Source: Myxococcota bacterium (lineage in GTDB: Bacteria > Myxococcota > XYA12-FULL-58-9 > JALHOP01). From it: a stretch of DNA of 64,000 nucleotides. Below the pieces are notes generated by a model. It did no database searches. It was not told where the DNA came from and saw nothing but the letters and a program-made list of their open reading frames with translations. Positions 11,901 to 21,685 of the stretch are shown here, piece after piece. Every line of letters starts with the position of its first letter. The first letter of the stretch is position 1. The position numbers and the translations under genes were made by a program. Location of the stretch: assembly GCA_022842935.1 (NCBI GenBank), contig JALHOP010000003.1:124001-188000 (forward strand), read 5' to 3'.

Positions 11901-14900
11901 GGGATCCGAGAACCCGTCGGCGCGGATGTCGTCGCCATTGGTGGTGAAGATCTGGCGAAACTCCGCGTGCCACCGGTCCTCGGGTGGGCAGTCCTTGCGG
12001 CGCAGTTTGCGCGGCGGCCGTGACGGAACCTGAATCTCCGAGCCTTCGGTGACCGGGTTGAGTGACTCGCGCGTCTGGTTCGGGAGCGTGAGGAGCTCGT
12101 CGCCAACGTACCACGCGCCGATCTGCGCCGCGATGGCGAGTGGTGACTCCTGAAAGCGCACGTCGCCCTCAGGCGTGATCACCGTGGTACCGAAGATGTT
12201 CTCCTCCGACATGTCGGCGTTGTACGCTTGCTCGAGCAGTGGCTGGTTGAGGTGATGTGCGAGATAGCGGACGAGCATGGTCTTGCCCGAGCCGGTAATG
12301 CCAACGATGGCGAGCGGCTGACCGACCTCGAGGGCCACGAGCGCGTCTTCGAGAAATTCGAGCTGCGCGCCAACGGGCTCTCCGATGCGGTCTTTGCCAG
12401 GCACCATGGCTTGTTGAACCGGATCGGCGATCTCGCGCACGGCCTTACGCGCCGCGCCGATCTGCAGATATGCGACACCATCGATGGTGACGCGCTCGAC
12501 CGTCTTGGCGCGCGTCAATTCGGAGACGTCGGCTCCGAAGTGATGCTTGACGAGCTTGTCGTAGACACGCCGAGTGCCTTCAGGCGACTGCAGGAGGCCG
12601 CGGATGAGTCGCAGGGTCTCACGACCCAGGATGCGCCGCTGCTCGTTCGGGTCGGTGACGCCGTCCCGCTTGATGTAATACTCAGCCCGCTGCGCGACCT
12701 TGAGCATATCGCGCTCGGTGCAGGTGAGCGGTCCGAACGACGCGCCGAGTTGGTCGCGCTGCTCGCTTTTGATGCCCTCGAGCTCGACGAAGAACTTGGC
12801 GATGGAGAGGACAGGGTCGAACGATTTTTCGGCGCGCAGGCCGCCCGCTGCGCTGGTGCGCCAGTGGCGTGGCAGGCCACATTGTGACGCCACGATGTCG
12901 GCGCGCTCGGCGACTGGCTTCTCGCGCACGACGACGCGGAACATGCAGTCGTCGATGACTGGTGGCTGCTCTTTGCGGCCGCGCGTGCCGAGCGGATTCT
13001 CAGCGAAGTAGAGGATGGAGGCACCGATCGATTGCGGAAGGCCGGTATCCGGGTCGATGACCGCACGGCGATGGTCGAGCAGCGACTTCATGCTCATCAT
13101 CGCTTCGGTGCTGAGGTTGCGTTCGTCGCCGATCCAGGCGCCTTCGGACTCGAGCGTGGCGCGGATCACGGGACCCGAGACCTTCTGGAAGCGCACGCCA
13201 TCTTTGGTCGGCATGGGCGACAGACCGCCGTACAGATCCGACGCTTCGGTCGCTGCGGAGAAGTTGAATCGCTCCGGCTTCTTGTCCGCGATGGCAGCCC
13301 AGAGCACACCGAGGACTGTCTTGCCGGCCGCCGCCTTGCCCACCGTGAGCACCGGTCGTTGCAGCTTGTAAGCGAGCGCGAGCGGCAGAAGGCTGTCGCG
13401 CATGCTGGGCGTTAGATCGTAGCCGGTGCTAGAGACGCGACGACTCACTTCGCTTTGGGTGAGACCCATCACCTGCATCCACAGCGGTGGCTCGCCATCG
13501 ACCAGGGCAGGCAGCTTAGCGAGAGCTGGGCTCTTGGTTTCGTCGAAGAGCAGGCGCGCCGCGTGTGCTACGGCCTGGTCTGCCGGCACGAAGTCGGCGA
13601 GCAGGGTCGCGGCGCCGGCGAAGTCGCGGAAGCGCTGCAGCTTGTTCAAGCCAAGCTGCGGGGCTTCTGCATGAATCTCTTTTGCGACGCACTTGATGAT
13701 TTCACGCACCTCCGGAGTTGCACGCTCAGGCACGAGGGTGAACGTGTCGTCCAAGGTCGGCGCGTCGAAGCGGATTTCAGTAAGGAGCGCCCGCTCGCGC
13801 GCCGGCGGGGGGCGGCGTGTGCGGTCTGTTCCCGCGGTCGCCGAGAAGTAGATGCGGGTGTCGGGGTGGACCGGCACGGTCACCACCTGACCATCGCGCA
13901 TGATCGTGACGGTGGTCTTCTCGACCAAGCGCATGAGAGCCTCTTGGCGCTCGGTCGAGACGTGATCGATGTGGTCGAAGTAGAGAATCTTGCCGTTCAG
14001 AAGCGCGTCGGTGATGACGCCCGGCACGAACTCGAAGCCGCCGCCGTCCTTGAAGATTGGGCGTTCGATGAGGCTCTGCGGATCGATGCCGGGATGGCAG
14101 GTGACGGTGACAACCTCGCGCCCGAAGCGCCGGCCGAGCTCGGTGACGAGGCTCGTGGCACCGGCTTGGCCCGGTGCGGTGAAGAGCACCGGCTCACCAG
14201 CCCGGTGCGCGGCCTCCGCCTGCGCCATGGCTTCGATTTGCTCGCCGATGGGCGTCCAGTCAGCGTTTGCATGCGGGGCTACCGCGCGACGTGGCTCGGG
14301 AGAGCCGTCGCTCGTGATCACGGCGCGCAAGGCTGCGCGTGAGGACTCGTTTTGGAGCCGGGTGCCGTACACACCCCAGATGGCGTCCGCCACGTCTTGT
14401 GGCTGCGGCGTCGAGAGGCTGTTCAGACGACGGGCGACGCGCTCGAGAAGCGGATAGGCAACGGGGAATCCGCGCCCGAAGTCGATTTGCTGCTCGGGCT
14501 GATCGCTCACCTGTCGCCGCGTGATCTCCTCGTGTTTGTCCGCGAGCTTGTTGGCGAGGGATCGGCTGATGCCGACGCGCTCGGTGAGCAGGCTGACATG
14601 GTCGTCGCGGGTGTAAGACGCCACCTCGGTGTTGGCGCACTCCGACGTGAGCTCGGCGCTGCAGCGCACGCGGTTGCTGGTCATGAGCACGAGGCGGAAG
14701 TCGGGATGCACTGGGATGATGCGGCCAGAGACCGGGTGGTGGAACTCCTTGACGCCCTTGGCGAGCCCCGAGAGGATCGCGAGCACGTCTTTTTCGGCTT
14801 GCTCCAGGCACTCAGCGACGAAGACGCCGCCGTTCATGATGCATTCGGTGAGCGGGCCGTGATGCACGCGCAAGCGACCTTGCGCATCCGGACGCAAGGC

Positions 14901-15410
14901 GCCGGCGAGTGCGTCGAGGGAGGTAATGCGCGAGATCCGGTGGTGGCGGTAGGGCGTGCCGGCGACTTCGAAGAACCAGCGCGCGGTCGCCCCGCCGTCG
15001 ACGCCCTCGGGGAGCGAAGCAAGAGCGGGCACACCCGACTCGAGCACGTCGGCGAGGGCACGGATGAGGTCACGCTGCGGCTGCAGGATGGTCAGCTCGC
15101 TCGCCTTCTCGGGGGCGATCTGCCACGTCCGTTCGCCCACCTGTAGCTGCCCGGCGCGGACCCTGACGTTGAGGTTCGCTTCGAGAGACTTCGCGAGGCC
15201 CTCTTGCGTGACCTTCGTCTCCCGCGCCTGGTTGACGGCGCGGTGGGTCCGGTCGAGAACGTCGGCCACGACCCGCTGCACCTTCTGCTGGCGCGCGCCC
15301 TCGGGCTGGCTCGGTGTTTCGGGTTGCGTGCCGCGATCGGATGCCGGAGCGCTGTCACTCGCCGCAGGTCGCTGCCATGGTTTGAAGCCTGATGCAGCGG
15401 TGTCGGTCAT
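2934..15410 (-). CDS. Giant midasin-like AAA+ ATPase: six AAA+ modules, helical linker, two VWA/MIDAS domains
   Basis: The protein has about 4,158 residues from the ATG at 15410 (MTDTAASGF). Six consecutive modules resemble the MoxR/midasin/dynein clade of AAA+ proteins. P-loop regions lie near residues 132, 410, 691, 1036, 1505 and 1830. Only modules 3 (GKAAAGKT, with GDE near 755) and 4 (GITGSGKT, with GDE near 1097) keep intact Walker A and B motifs; the others are degenerate. Residues of about 2100-3450 are mostly charged helix and coiled coil. A Gly/Pro-rich hinge near 3460-3520 follows, then VWA 1 (DQSGS near 3627, TDA near 3737) and VWA 2 (DESSS near 3985), both with DxSxS MIDAS motifs. 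No signal peptide or membrane segment is seen. The order (six AAA+ modules, linker, C-terminal MIDAS) is that of eukaryotic midasin. It is probably an ATP-driven remodelling machine of unknown substrate. Confidence 0.88.
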   Translation of the reverse strand: MTDTAASGFKPWQRPAASDSAPASDRGTQPETPSQPEGARQQKVQRVVADVLDRTHRAVNQARETKVTQEGLAKSLEANLNVRVRAGQLQVGERTWQIAPEKASELTILQPQRDLIRALADVLESGVPALASLPEGVDGGATARWFFEVAGTPYRHHRISRITSLDALAGALRPDAQGRLRVHHGPLTECIMNGGVFVAECLEQAEKDVLAILSGLAKGVKEFHHPVSGRIIPVHPDFRLVLMTSNRVRCSAELTSECANTEVASYTRDDHVSLLTERVGISRSLANKLADKHEEITRRQVSDQPEQQIDFGRGFPVAYPLLERVARRLNSLSTPQPQDVADAIWGVYGTRLQNESSRAALRAVITSDGSPEPRRAVAPHANADWTPIGEQIEAMAQAEAAHRAGEPVLFTAPGQAGATSLVTELGRRFGREVVTVTCHPGIDPQSLIERPIFKDGGGFEFVPGVITDALLNGKILYFDHIDHVSTERQEALMRLVEKTTVTIMRDGQVVTVPVHPDTRIYFSATAGTDRTRRPPPARERALLTEIRFDAPTLDDTFTLVPERATPEVREIIKCVAKEIHAEAPQLGLNKLQRFRDFAGAATLLADFVPADQAVAHAARLLFDETKSPALAKLPALVDGEPPLWMQVMGLTQSEVSRRVSSTGYDLTPSMRDSLLPLALAYKLQRPVLTVGKAAAGKTVLGVLWAAIADKKPERFNFSAATEASDLYGGLSPMPTKDGVRFQKVSGPVIRATLESEGAWIGDERNLSTEAMMSMKSLLDHRRAVIDPDTGLPQSIGASILYFAENPLGTRGRKEQPPVIDDCMFRVVVREKPVAERADIVASQCGLPRHWRTSAAGGLRAEKSFDPVLSIAKFFVELEGIKSEQRDQLGASFGPLTCTERDMLKVAQRAEYYIKRDGVTDPNEQRRILGRETLRLIRGLLQSPEGTRRVYDKLVKHHFGADVSELTRAKTVERVTIDGVAYLQIGAARKAVREIADPVQQAMVPGKDRIGEPVGAQLEFLEDALVALEVGQPLAIVGITGSGKTMLVRYLAHHLNQPLLEQAYNADMSEENIFGTTVITPEGDVRFQESPLAIAAQIGAWYVGDELLTLPNQTRESLNPVTEGSEIQVPSRPPRKLRRKDCPPEDRWHAEFRQIFTTNGDDIRADGFSDPEASRLVILGIREPRGFDELNEIAQRDYCTSPGRELLRSPTSFETSDRNNARDAIMAFCRPGNAFGDAFKLACIDVEPPKGVMTFLKKLVGVGKRDEANFKKTFELALLTTPIYDLTPEQERAVASAFWQFKGDKFAPVRELLSAMLVKAKDPQSAARVAGMVPAGSLSIEAMKVAEANAVTSDRLTSPEEVARLVSFFDDLRTLQAGGGASPLTPRLLSSFIEFYTEKRRSTGVAAAAMRATETNLLSKIPPELQAEALARMTRTFGQSASDAVELLVPRPEGDAVWFGNTRVPLGAETPWRPSNERFPLTPARVQNLACIADSDIMGRGRPISLTDDPNGESMETLREYARLLGKRLVVVTLTPNTDIDLLIEKLVLTDDPTVKGGFTPEMQEIAQAVRNGHLLVLRGCGSVPSNKLERLNSLGDGRQSIELPRSARAIKAHPGFRMIMLRKPGAPHEFSPALENRLLTPLLSTRAQAATQEVLSRSASELLENIHHRTQISVDSARLLARFHICMNELLRKGEFASALAIGSFLNRDAEAVARRLKHLTAQGAVTDEVETLHRLVLDVYGERFDNESDRALFSSLAKRFISEGIAPATGTDVSATQHFVRFGDWSVPRDSRGIRSGVPDHEAILPSVAGLDEIQSKGFAAAQFGESLHVHGDGFVGRAAIQSLARLSASEVIEIEGNEELTESSLFGGLVQNDDGRFERYEGLVWRAQREAAILLIRNAARLPRDVLMRLSEVAATDNVERIRDGKLEVQQKRLRLVLQTATGDPPLPQELAAACTRVRAEPVTQRRDLIALTGHVLAGVPGGTAMATAFVDLIAAADASLAGVSLQNRQVVRFDGRRLLLMASDVARGAAAPKANLEQVVTSAVVRHVLAPVDRLSSRDAVAAAVNVCLAQLYGTSGVLTAHSSNAVDIVANPHLATLKKDYDQVAGPLTARVLKAAKEALTQVIEAGNDSDLRMLVGRLPTGGILPAEIERACSDVLDTDPASEISSKARSAANRLIKTIDDSGLVDKAVEGDVLEFMRGARLWDLEHRCEIVSRYVDAFALCEGFGSEVATSTRRELGAVTERFEASAAENTIRQVRESVEQALEAYRTHGGGTDNVLHERYEKVIERWDWVTSTPLFKNHHQLRGHLAELHTALDALREAHDDRGASREEVTGLLASLRAAGSALEGIRIAEQSADLRRAVADAQRGTREVVDDLLAHLGNVKTLRAAKEALASLSRIKTNASELERAEFLNLPEGPIRVDAPVRPSKAELEAEAEREAERSESDKLEAARSELFAKLAEATLRRKAPAVDKFFAGYDLELGDTGLAQAIEPQAPSSAQAEYERDMARLVNESASRIAETKKKVFAELEKKKAEEYETAYRERVESAIERTASRAAMAAIALGKDLQLLGTQLGDAADPETTKVLEEARAALRTAEGEARAWGDGLRRRFGFSRPLEAGGTPLYLQKHEPPQRTRACDLVRQALAKLDARISQAMAGLPDISPLEGHIASCGAIEDVLASSDTLGLASSRYAALHQASRENPEIAGALQASIARLGPDATARNLLLRVAAFSEIADTLSSRFAAKSGIAHGFANVIEATMRAAQVIRQQPLRDKSTRSCITALDQTLQRYQEAAKSAKPDEALQQLEREIVELKRAFLGAQTTAKSVTLQDAGVDAIFELLSAGSSRGGSHGERIRNALEGEAFATGDKAVAATVLSRIITPMSAQPMQVRDTELRLIDLASLGLKEPQHTSRREADSGRGQVRSAMDKMLERTVQAGERLTQAHSQARTLLATLEQATQGSTWTRASASINAAKDALDTLARSSDTDTPLLHTSLDRALDALDKVLAVVEPSALFPAAATAKLAEVVHTGRELKLVFDNGLLSREVTRFAMGARSQLDEVQELASKGNGGGGGHDAMALERLAEIINAVGTDGVLLTAYSRRALLHSMSARLGQLALGLTGTQAQGASELSARATGFRDELAQTVPTATAERCLAEIAAAFTELGAQMDAQPKVTDPQLAHYLKLAETIDEVCLGSLERHKLVAAIEVAIDRTAAFAADQRTLAAAGRDIEAHLRALHGELFNDDAARVADHFVTGIAPYLKDRESAIARLNASKRALAAYDSTAGSPVALVEELVEAARAASALATGPYAGRVAAAVVDLTDAAQKALSTPGIGSEIQKVSDALSALHAEAERYAKDAKSSDHFEGMALKLREYLGKLGKNKPNVTTLQQAQTVVDAVLGLIDVEARSVARQVASVASKYFSGSIRGLEIAAPRADIQATATPNMGRTPTATWSGSEGGTSAGSSSGGAAGAVTGSFGSKAPNGASGAVHGGAAVGDGSGGGGGGGVQPVDTPPAPEPMGDAPLKDGSTPTGELNVQQGTIGEGASTGRPTIEVIELSEVAVQNTIDEMQAALAAQRLVGASPSETRPKNAFEQFIAANPGLVDTLRTVLRQHPCELVVIHDQSGSTEGQIVQHEQAVVALTMGALMGSEGNCAILGFGNNVGIGSYVPGTNMEDAQVWVHKAMSQPLTADVADATYRVCGNAGGGTILKPAINTGLGQFTTKANDKLLLIMTDAQVNNASEIRALIDQARANGVGVAMLGFGAADNVRTVAGDFGLHVSSFRAAVDGAASLLTRCLVSNQGRFRGRVEAKGSGIGTAFLDVPLSAASSIGPMAASLRMGHDLPAVSEPGEVLGATGDARDIDQTATRAIYDAACKSLEQAQRKATATASYRQCRAQVTELASKHQRDGTAARLRDAVSMSLPRAGGMQLMRKQLSGPLLDEQQLPLYVAGLAQGMPPSRIFKKKKGSDEIRAQVVLAIDESSSMGDSDKARANIEAMIAYGDALKAVDPNIKIAVIGYSERVRLHAGFDQDWNEELKAHLLHQIRCEGDATDDERGIAEGAALLDMLEADIGQIVSFGDGQGLPGTHKTLQAAVAKGYSVIAAGVGAECKGVLQFGDHALYARNLAQFVHQFANVALRCWERARQTVGK

Positions 15411-15479
15411 GGCTCGCGTTCGTTGATGGGGTGGTGGGTTACCCGACAGGCAGCGTGGAGGCGCCGCCCTATCATCGGA

Positions 15480-15506
15480 GTTATCGTCCAGTCGCCTGGC
15501 GTGTTG
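15480..15506 (-). promoter_or_regulatory. Alternative-sigma-like promoter P1 of the giant AAA+/VWA operon
   Basis: On the minus strand a CAAC box (15503-15506) is followed after exactly 17 bases by CGATAAC (GATAAC at 15480-15485). The start codon is at 15410, which leaves a leader of about 60 nt. The same 11 bases with the same spacing recur at 19475-19501 and 24645-24671, and with an 18-base spacer at 24677-24704. The rest of the 367-bp gap to carB shows nothing else I can name. Confidence 0.7.
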
Positions 15507-15777
15507 CGGCTGCCCGCACGCCGCAAGTCCCCGCAAAGAGTGTCATTGTGGCACTTCCGGGGGTGACCTCGCGCTCGCGGCCGCAAACCGCTGGGATTGC
15601 TGCGATCGCCACTCCGTCACGCAAGCGCGATCGCTCCGCGAGTGCCCTGGGCGTTGTTGGCATGATCTTGGCAAACGCCGCCAGCCCGCGGCTCGATCGC
15701 TCGATGCGGCGAGAGCGTCGACGACGATAGGCGGGAGCCTGGCCAAACCCCCCGGATCCGCGTAATGGAGCGCACGC

Positions 15778-18981
<3,204 letters not shown>

Positions 18982-18995
18982 ATCTCTGCGGGGCT

Positions 18996-19433
18996 TTAGG
19001 CCTGTTTCGGCGGAGTGCAATCGAGGTTCACCGGCACGTCGGCGACCTTCTTGCCGAGGGCCGCGCGCGCGCCCGCAAGCGCCGCGAGATTGCTCTCGGC
19101 GACGCCCAAGGTCTTCTTGGCGCCATCGACCAGTGGTGACTCGGGGGTCTGCGCGGGCTCGACAGCGACGATCGACGAGAAGACCGCTTCAGCGGCCACG
19201 CAGCGCAGGCTACGCTCGACCTGGTCGCCGACCGTTTTGGCCCGACCGGCGAGATAGTCTTTGGTCTTCTGGAGGCCAAGGCCTGCTTTCGCGGCGCCGG
19301 TAGCAACATCGGCCTGCGCGCTGACCACGCCCAGCTTTTCCTGAGCCCTGGCGCCGGCTTCGTTGATGGCCTTACGGTCGCCGGCCTGGTCTGCGGCCGC
19401 AAGCTTGGACGGAGACATCGAAACGCTGCTCAT
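18996..19433 (-). CDS. Unknown 145-residue Ala-rich helical protein
   Basis: I do not recognise the family. The protein is Ala/Lys-rich and predicted largely helical, without a signal peptide, and ends in a short segment with a single cysteine (NLDCTPPKQA). A GAGGA ribosome-binding site lies 5 nt before the ATG. It has its own promoter (19475-19501), with the same CAAC-N17-CGATAAC signature as the giant AAA+ operon, so it is probably expressed together with that machine rather than with the LOG gene upstream. The 3' end lies 14 bp from the end of carB, on the opposite strand. Confidence 0.7.
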   Translation of the reverse strand: MSSVSMSPSKLAAADQAGDRKAINEAGARAQEKLGVVSAQADVATGAAKAGLGLQKTKDYLAGRAKTVGDQVERSLRCVAAEAVFSSIVAVEPAQTPESPLVDGAKKTLGVAESNLAALAGARAALGKKVADVPVNLDCTPPKQA

Positions 19434-19474
19434 GCATTCCTCGAGAAGTTTTTGCCCGATGGGGTGTGGGCCAC

Positions 19475-19501
19475 GTTATCGACGGGGCGCGCGCGGCGTT
19501 G
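19475..19501 (-). promoter_or_regulatory. Alternative-sigma-like promoter P2
   Basis: A minus-strand CAAC (19498-19501) is followed by 17 bases and CGATAAC (GATAAC at 19475-19480), ending 41 nt before the ATG at 19433. It lies in the gap after the LOG-family gene and is identical in signature and spacing to P1 and P3. Confidence 0.7.
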
Positions 19502-19528
19502 TGTGACAGGATGACAAGAAACGAGGCG

Positions 19529-20137
19529 CTACGACTGTTCGCGCGTGATCCAGCGTTGGATGAGCGGCATCGGATGGGTCCTTAGGGCCTCAACGAGGCT
19601 CTTGGGGTCGTTTTCGACCAAGAAGAGGCCGCGGTGGGTCTCGGAGACGAAACCTTGGGTCACGGCAACGTCGACCATGCGAATGAGCGCGTCGAAGTAA
19701 CCGGCGACGTTGAGGATGCCGATTGGCTTTGCGTGGATACCGAGCTGGGCCCAGGTCAAGATCTCGAAGAGCTCGTCGAAGGTACCGAAGCCACCCGGCA
19801 TGGCGATGAAGGCGTCCGCTCGGTCACTCATCGCTTGCTTGCGCGCGTGCATGCTCTCGACCACGGTGAGCTCGCTCAGGCTCGCGTGCATGACCTCTTT
19901 CGAGGCGAGACCGCGCGGGATGATGCCGTGGACTCTGCCGCCACGAACCAGGATCGCGTCGGCCATGACCCCCATGAGGCCCACTGACGCTCCGCCGTAC
20001 ACCAGCTCGATGCGCTCTTCGGCGAAGACGCGACCCAGACGCGCCGCCGCTTCGGCATACGCGGGTTGTGCGCCAATCGACGAGCCAGTGAAGACGCAGA
20101 TGCGTTCGAGCTGACGGGGGGACATGGCCTCTTCCAT
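19529..20137 (-). CDS. LOG-family (TIGR00730-type) nucleoside-monophosphate phosphoribohydrolase
   Basis: This 202-residue protein has a Rossmann-like fold and the diagnostic PGGFGTFDE motif in its second half, preceded by VYGGASVGLMG, which forms the nucleotide-binding loop. Family members cleave N6-modified AMP or other nucleoside monophosphates to a free base and ribose 5-phosphate (the cytokinin-activating LOG activity); many bacterial members have unknown physiology. A second ATG at 20125 has GGAAG 5 nt upstream and gives MSPRQLERICVF, which may be the real start. It follows the GT22-like gene on the same strand with a 66-bp gap. Confidence 0.9.
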   Translation of the reverse strand: MEEAMSPRQLERICVFTGSSIGAQPAYAEAAARLGRVFAEERIELVYGGASVGLMGVMADAILVRGGRVHGIIPRGLASKEVMHASLSELTVVESMHARKQAMSDRADAFIAMPGGFGTFDELFEILTWAQLGIHAKPIGILNVAGYFDALIRMVDVAVTQGFVSETHRGLFLVENDPKSLVEALRTHPMPLIQRWITREQS

Positions 20138-20203
20138 AACACCAGCGCTGGCAGAAGGCAGTCAAAGCAGCTCAGCTGGGCATTGATCACGTGCGCGACC
20201 AGT

Positions 20204-21685
20204 CTAGCGCGGCGTCGCGGGCGCGAAAACCTTCGCGTGAGCGACCTCGGGTCGCTCGCAGGTCCACAAGACGATCGGACCGCGCCGCCGGTTGTGCTCG
20301 GGGTTCAGGCGATACGCGAGCTGGTCGAAGAAGCTGCTCTCGAAGACAGCTTTGCGCTCGCAATCGAGCGCCATGGCTTCCAGGAGCAGAGCCACCTTGA
20401 AGCCGTCGCTCGCATACGCCAGGAAGCGGTTCGCGTGTTCACCCGCAGCGTCGAGATCGCGCATCGTCCGTCGCAGCCAGACGGCGTCGACTTCTCCGTT
20501 TCGGCGCACAGTCAGGCCGCGGTCGCCGAGGAAAAAGGACGGCATCTCCGGACCCATTGCGACGATGGCGCGCGCGTCGGGATCACGCCGAAGATGAGTG
20601 AGCGCCGCGCGCTGACCCGCCTGACTGCGATGTGTCACCGTGATGCCGAGTGCCACTGCATGGACAGCGACGAACCACACGGCAAACGCTGGCCGCATGG
20701 GGCGAACGAGGCCAGCCGCCAGCATGATCAAGAAGAGCGGCAGGGCCGGCGCCATGAAGCGCTCCTCTTTGTGTGGGATGAGCATGTGCGCGATCACGAA
20801 CATGAAGAACGGCAGCCAAATGAGACGCAGCGGGCGCGCCTCCCGCCACATCGCGGGGATGAGCGTCACGGTGACGGGGGGAATCGTGAGGACGAGCCAG
20901 ATCCACACGTAGGTCATCGGGCTCATGCGGGTGAGCGCTTCGTGGGGTGCGGCGTTCGCCATGATGTTGTTCCAGAGCGGCAGGAATGGAACGCCCACGG
21001 TACTCGTGTCGAAGCAGCCCTGGACGGCGAGCGCGAGCAACCCGCCGGCCGCGAGATATCCGAGCTCGCGCCAACGCCTCTGCAGGACGAAGTGGACCGC
21101 CACCCCAATGGCCAGCACCGCGACTTGGTAACGCAGCCAGCAAGCAAGACCGATGAGCAGCCCTGCGAATAGCGCGGCAAGGCCCGCCATCGTCGCGAAA
21201 TACAAGCCAAAGATCAGGGGTGGGATCGCCATCGCCTCGATGAGCAGGCGAGTACCGAGGTAGGGCATCGCGAAGTGCAAGGCAGTAAGCCACGTTGCGA
21301 TGCGCGCGCCTCTGGGCGTCAGCAAGCGCGACGCCAGAAGCCACATCGCCCACACCGCGAGCAGCGAGTACGCTCCAGCGACCATGTGCAAGACGCGCAG
21401 CACGCTCTCTGGTTCGCTCACGCCAAGGGTGCGCGAAAGGTAGACCACCAGCTCCGAAAGCCTTGGGACGAGCTGCGACCGGAGGCCCGCGCCCGGTAGG
21501 TCGCTTGTTTCCCAGACGAAACCGGGCTGGTCGAGCCACGCGAGCGCTGGCGCAAGCACGTGGAAATAGTCGTCTCGTGCGTGAAAGCCGAGACCCACGA
21601 GCGCGCTAACCAGCCGTGCAGCTCCGCCTGCGATCAGCGCCGCGATCAGCGTCCGGCGCGTCAGCCATTCGACGAGGCCGTTCAC
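20204..21685 (-). CDS. GT22-like polytopic mannosyltransferase (PIG-B/ALG9 type)
   Basis: This 493-residue membrane protein has about nine to eleven hydrophobic segments. Two motifs point to the GT22/GT-C superfamily, which uses dolichyl- or polyprenyl-phosphate sugars: an early luminal DDYFHVLAP acidic motif (residues 38-46) and HKEERFMAPALPL (305-317), which closely matches the HKEERF signature of GPI mannosyltransferases. The start is a GTG at 21685 that overlaps the TGA of the upstream kinase gene (GTGA), so the open frame upstream is not coding. It is coupled with the WaaP-like kinase and probably modifies an envelope glycolipid; the acceptor is unknown. Confidence 0.82.
   Translation of the reverse strand: MNGLVEWLTRRTLIAALIAGGAARLVSALVGLGFHARDDYFHVLAPALAWLDQPGFVWETSDLPGAGLRSQLVPRLSELVVYLSRTLGVSEPESVLRVLHMVAGAYSLLAVWAMWLLASRLLTPRGARIATWLTALHFAMPYLGTRLLIEAMAIPPLIFGLYFATMAGLAALFAGLLIGLACWLRYQVAVLAIGVAVHFVLQRRWRELGYLAAGGLLALAVQGCFDTSTVGVPFLPLWNNIMANAAPHEALTRMSPMTYVWIWLVLTIPPVTVTLIPAMWREARPLRLIWLPFFMFVIAHMLIPHKEERFMAPALPLFLIMLAAGLVRPMRPAFAVWFVAVHAVALGITVTHRSQAGQRAALTHLRRDPDARAIVAMGPEMPSFFLGDRGLTVRRNGEVDAVWLRRTMRDLDAAGEHANRFLAYASDGFKVALLLEAMALDCERKAVFESSFFDQLAYRLNPEHNRRRGPIVLWTCERPEVAHAKVFAPATPR

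Noticed and set aside
15680-15735. CGATAGG upstream of carB as a further promoter of the set
   Set aside because: No CAAC or CACC box occurs 17-18 bases upstream.
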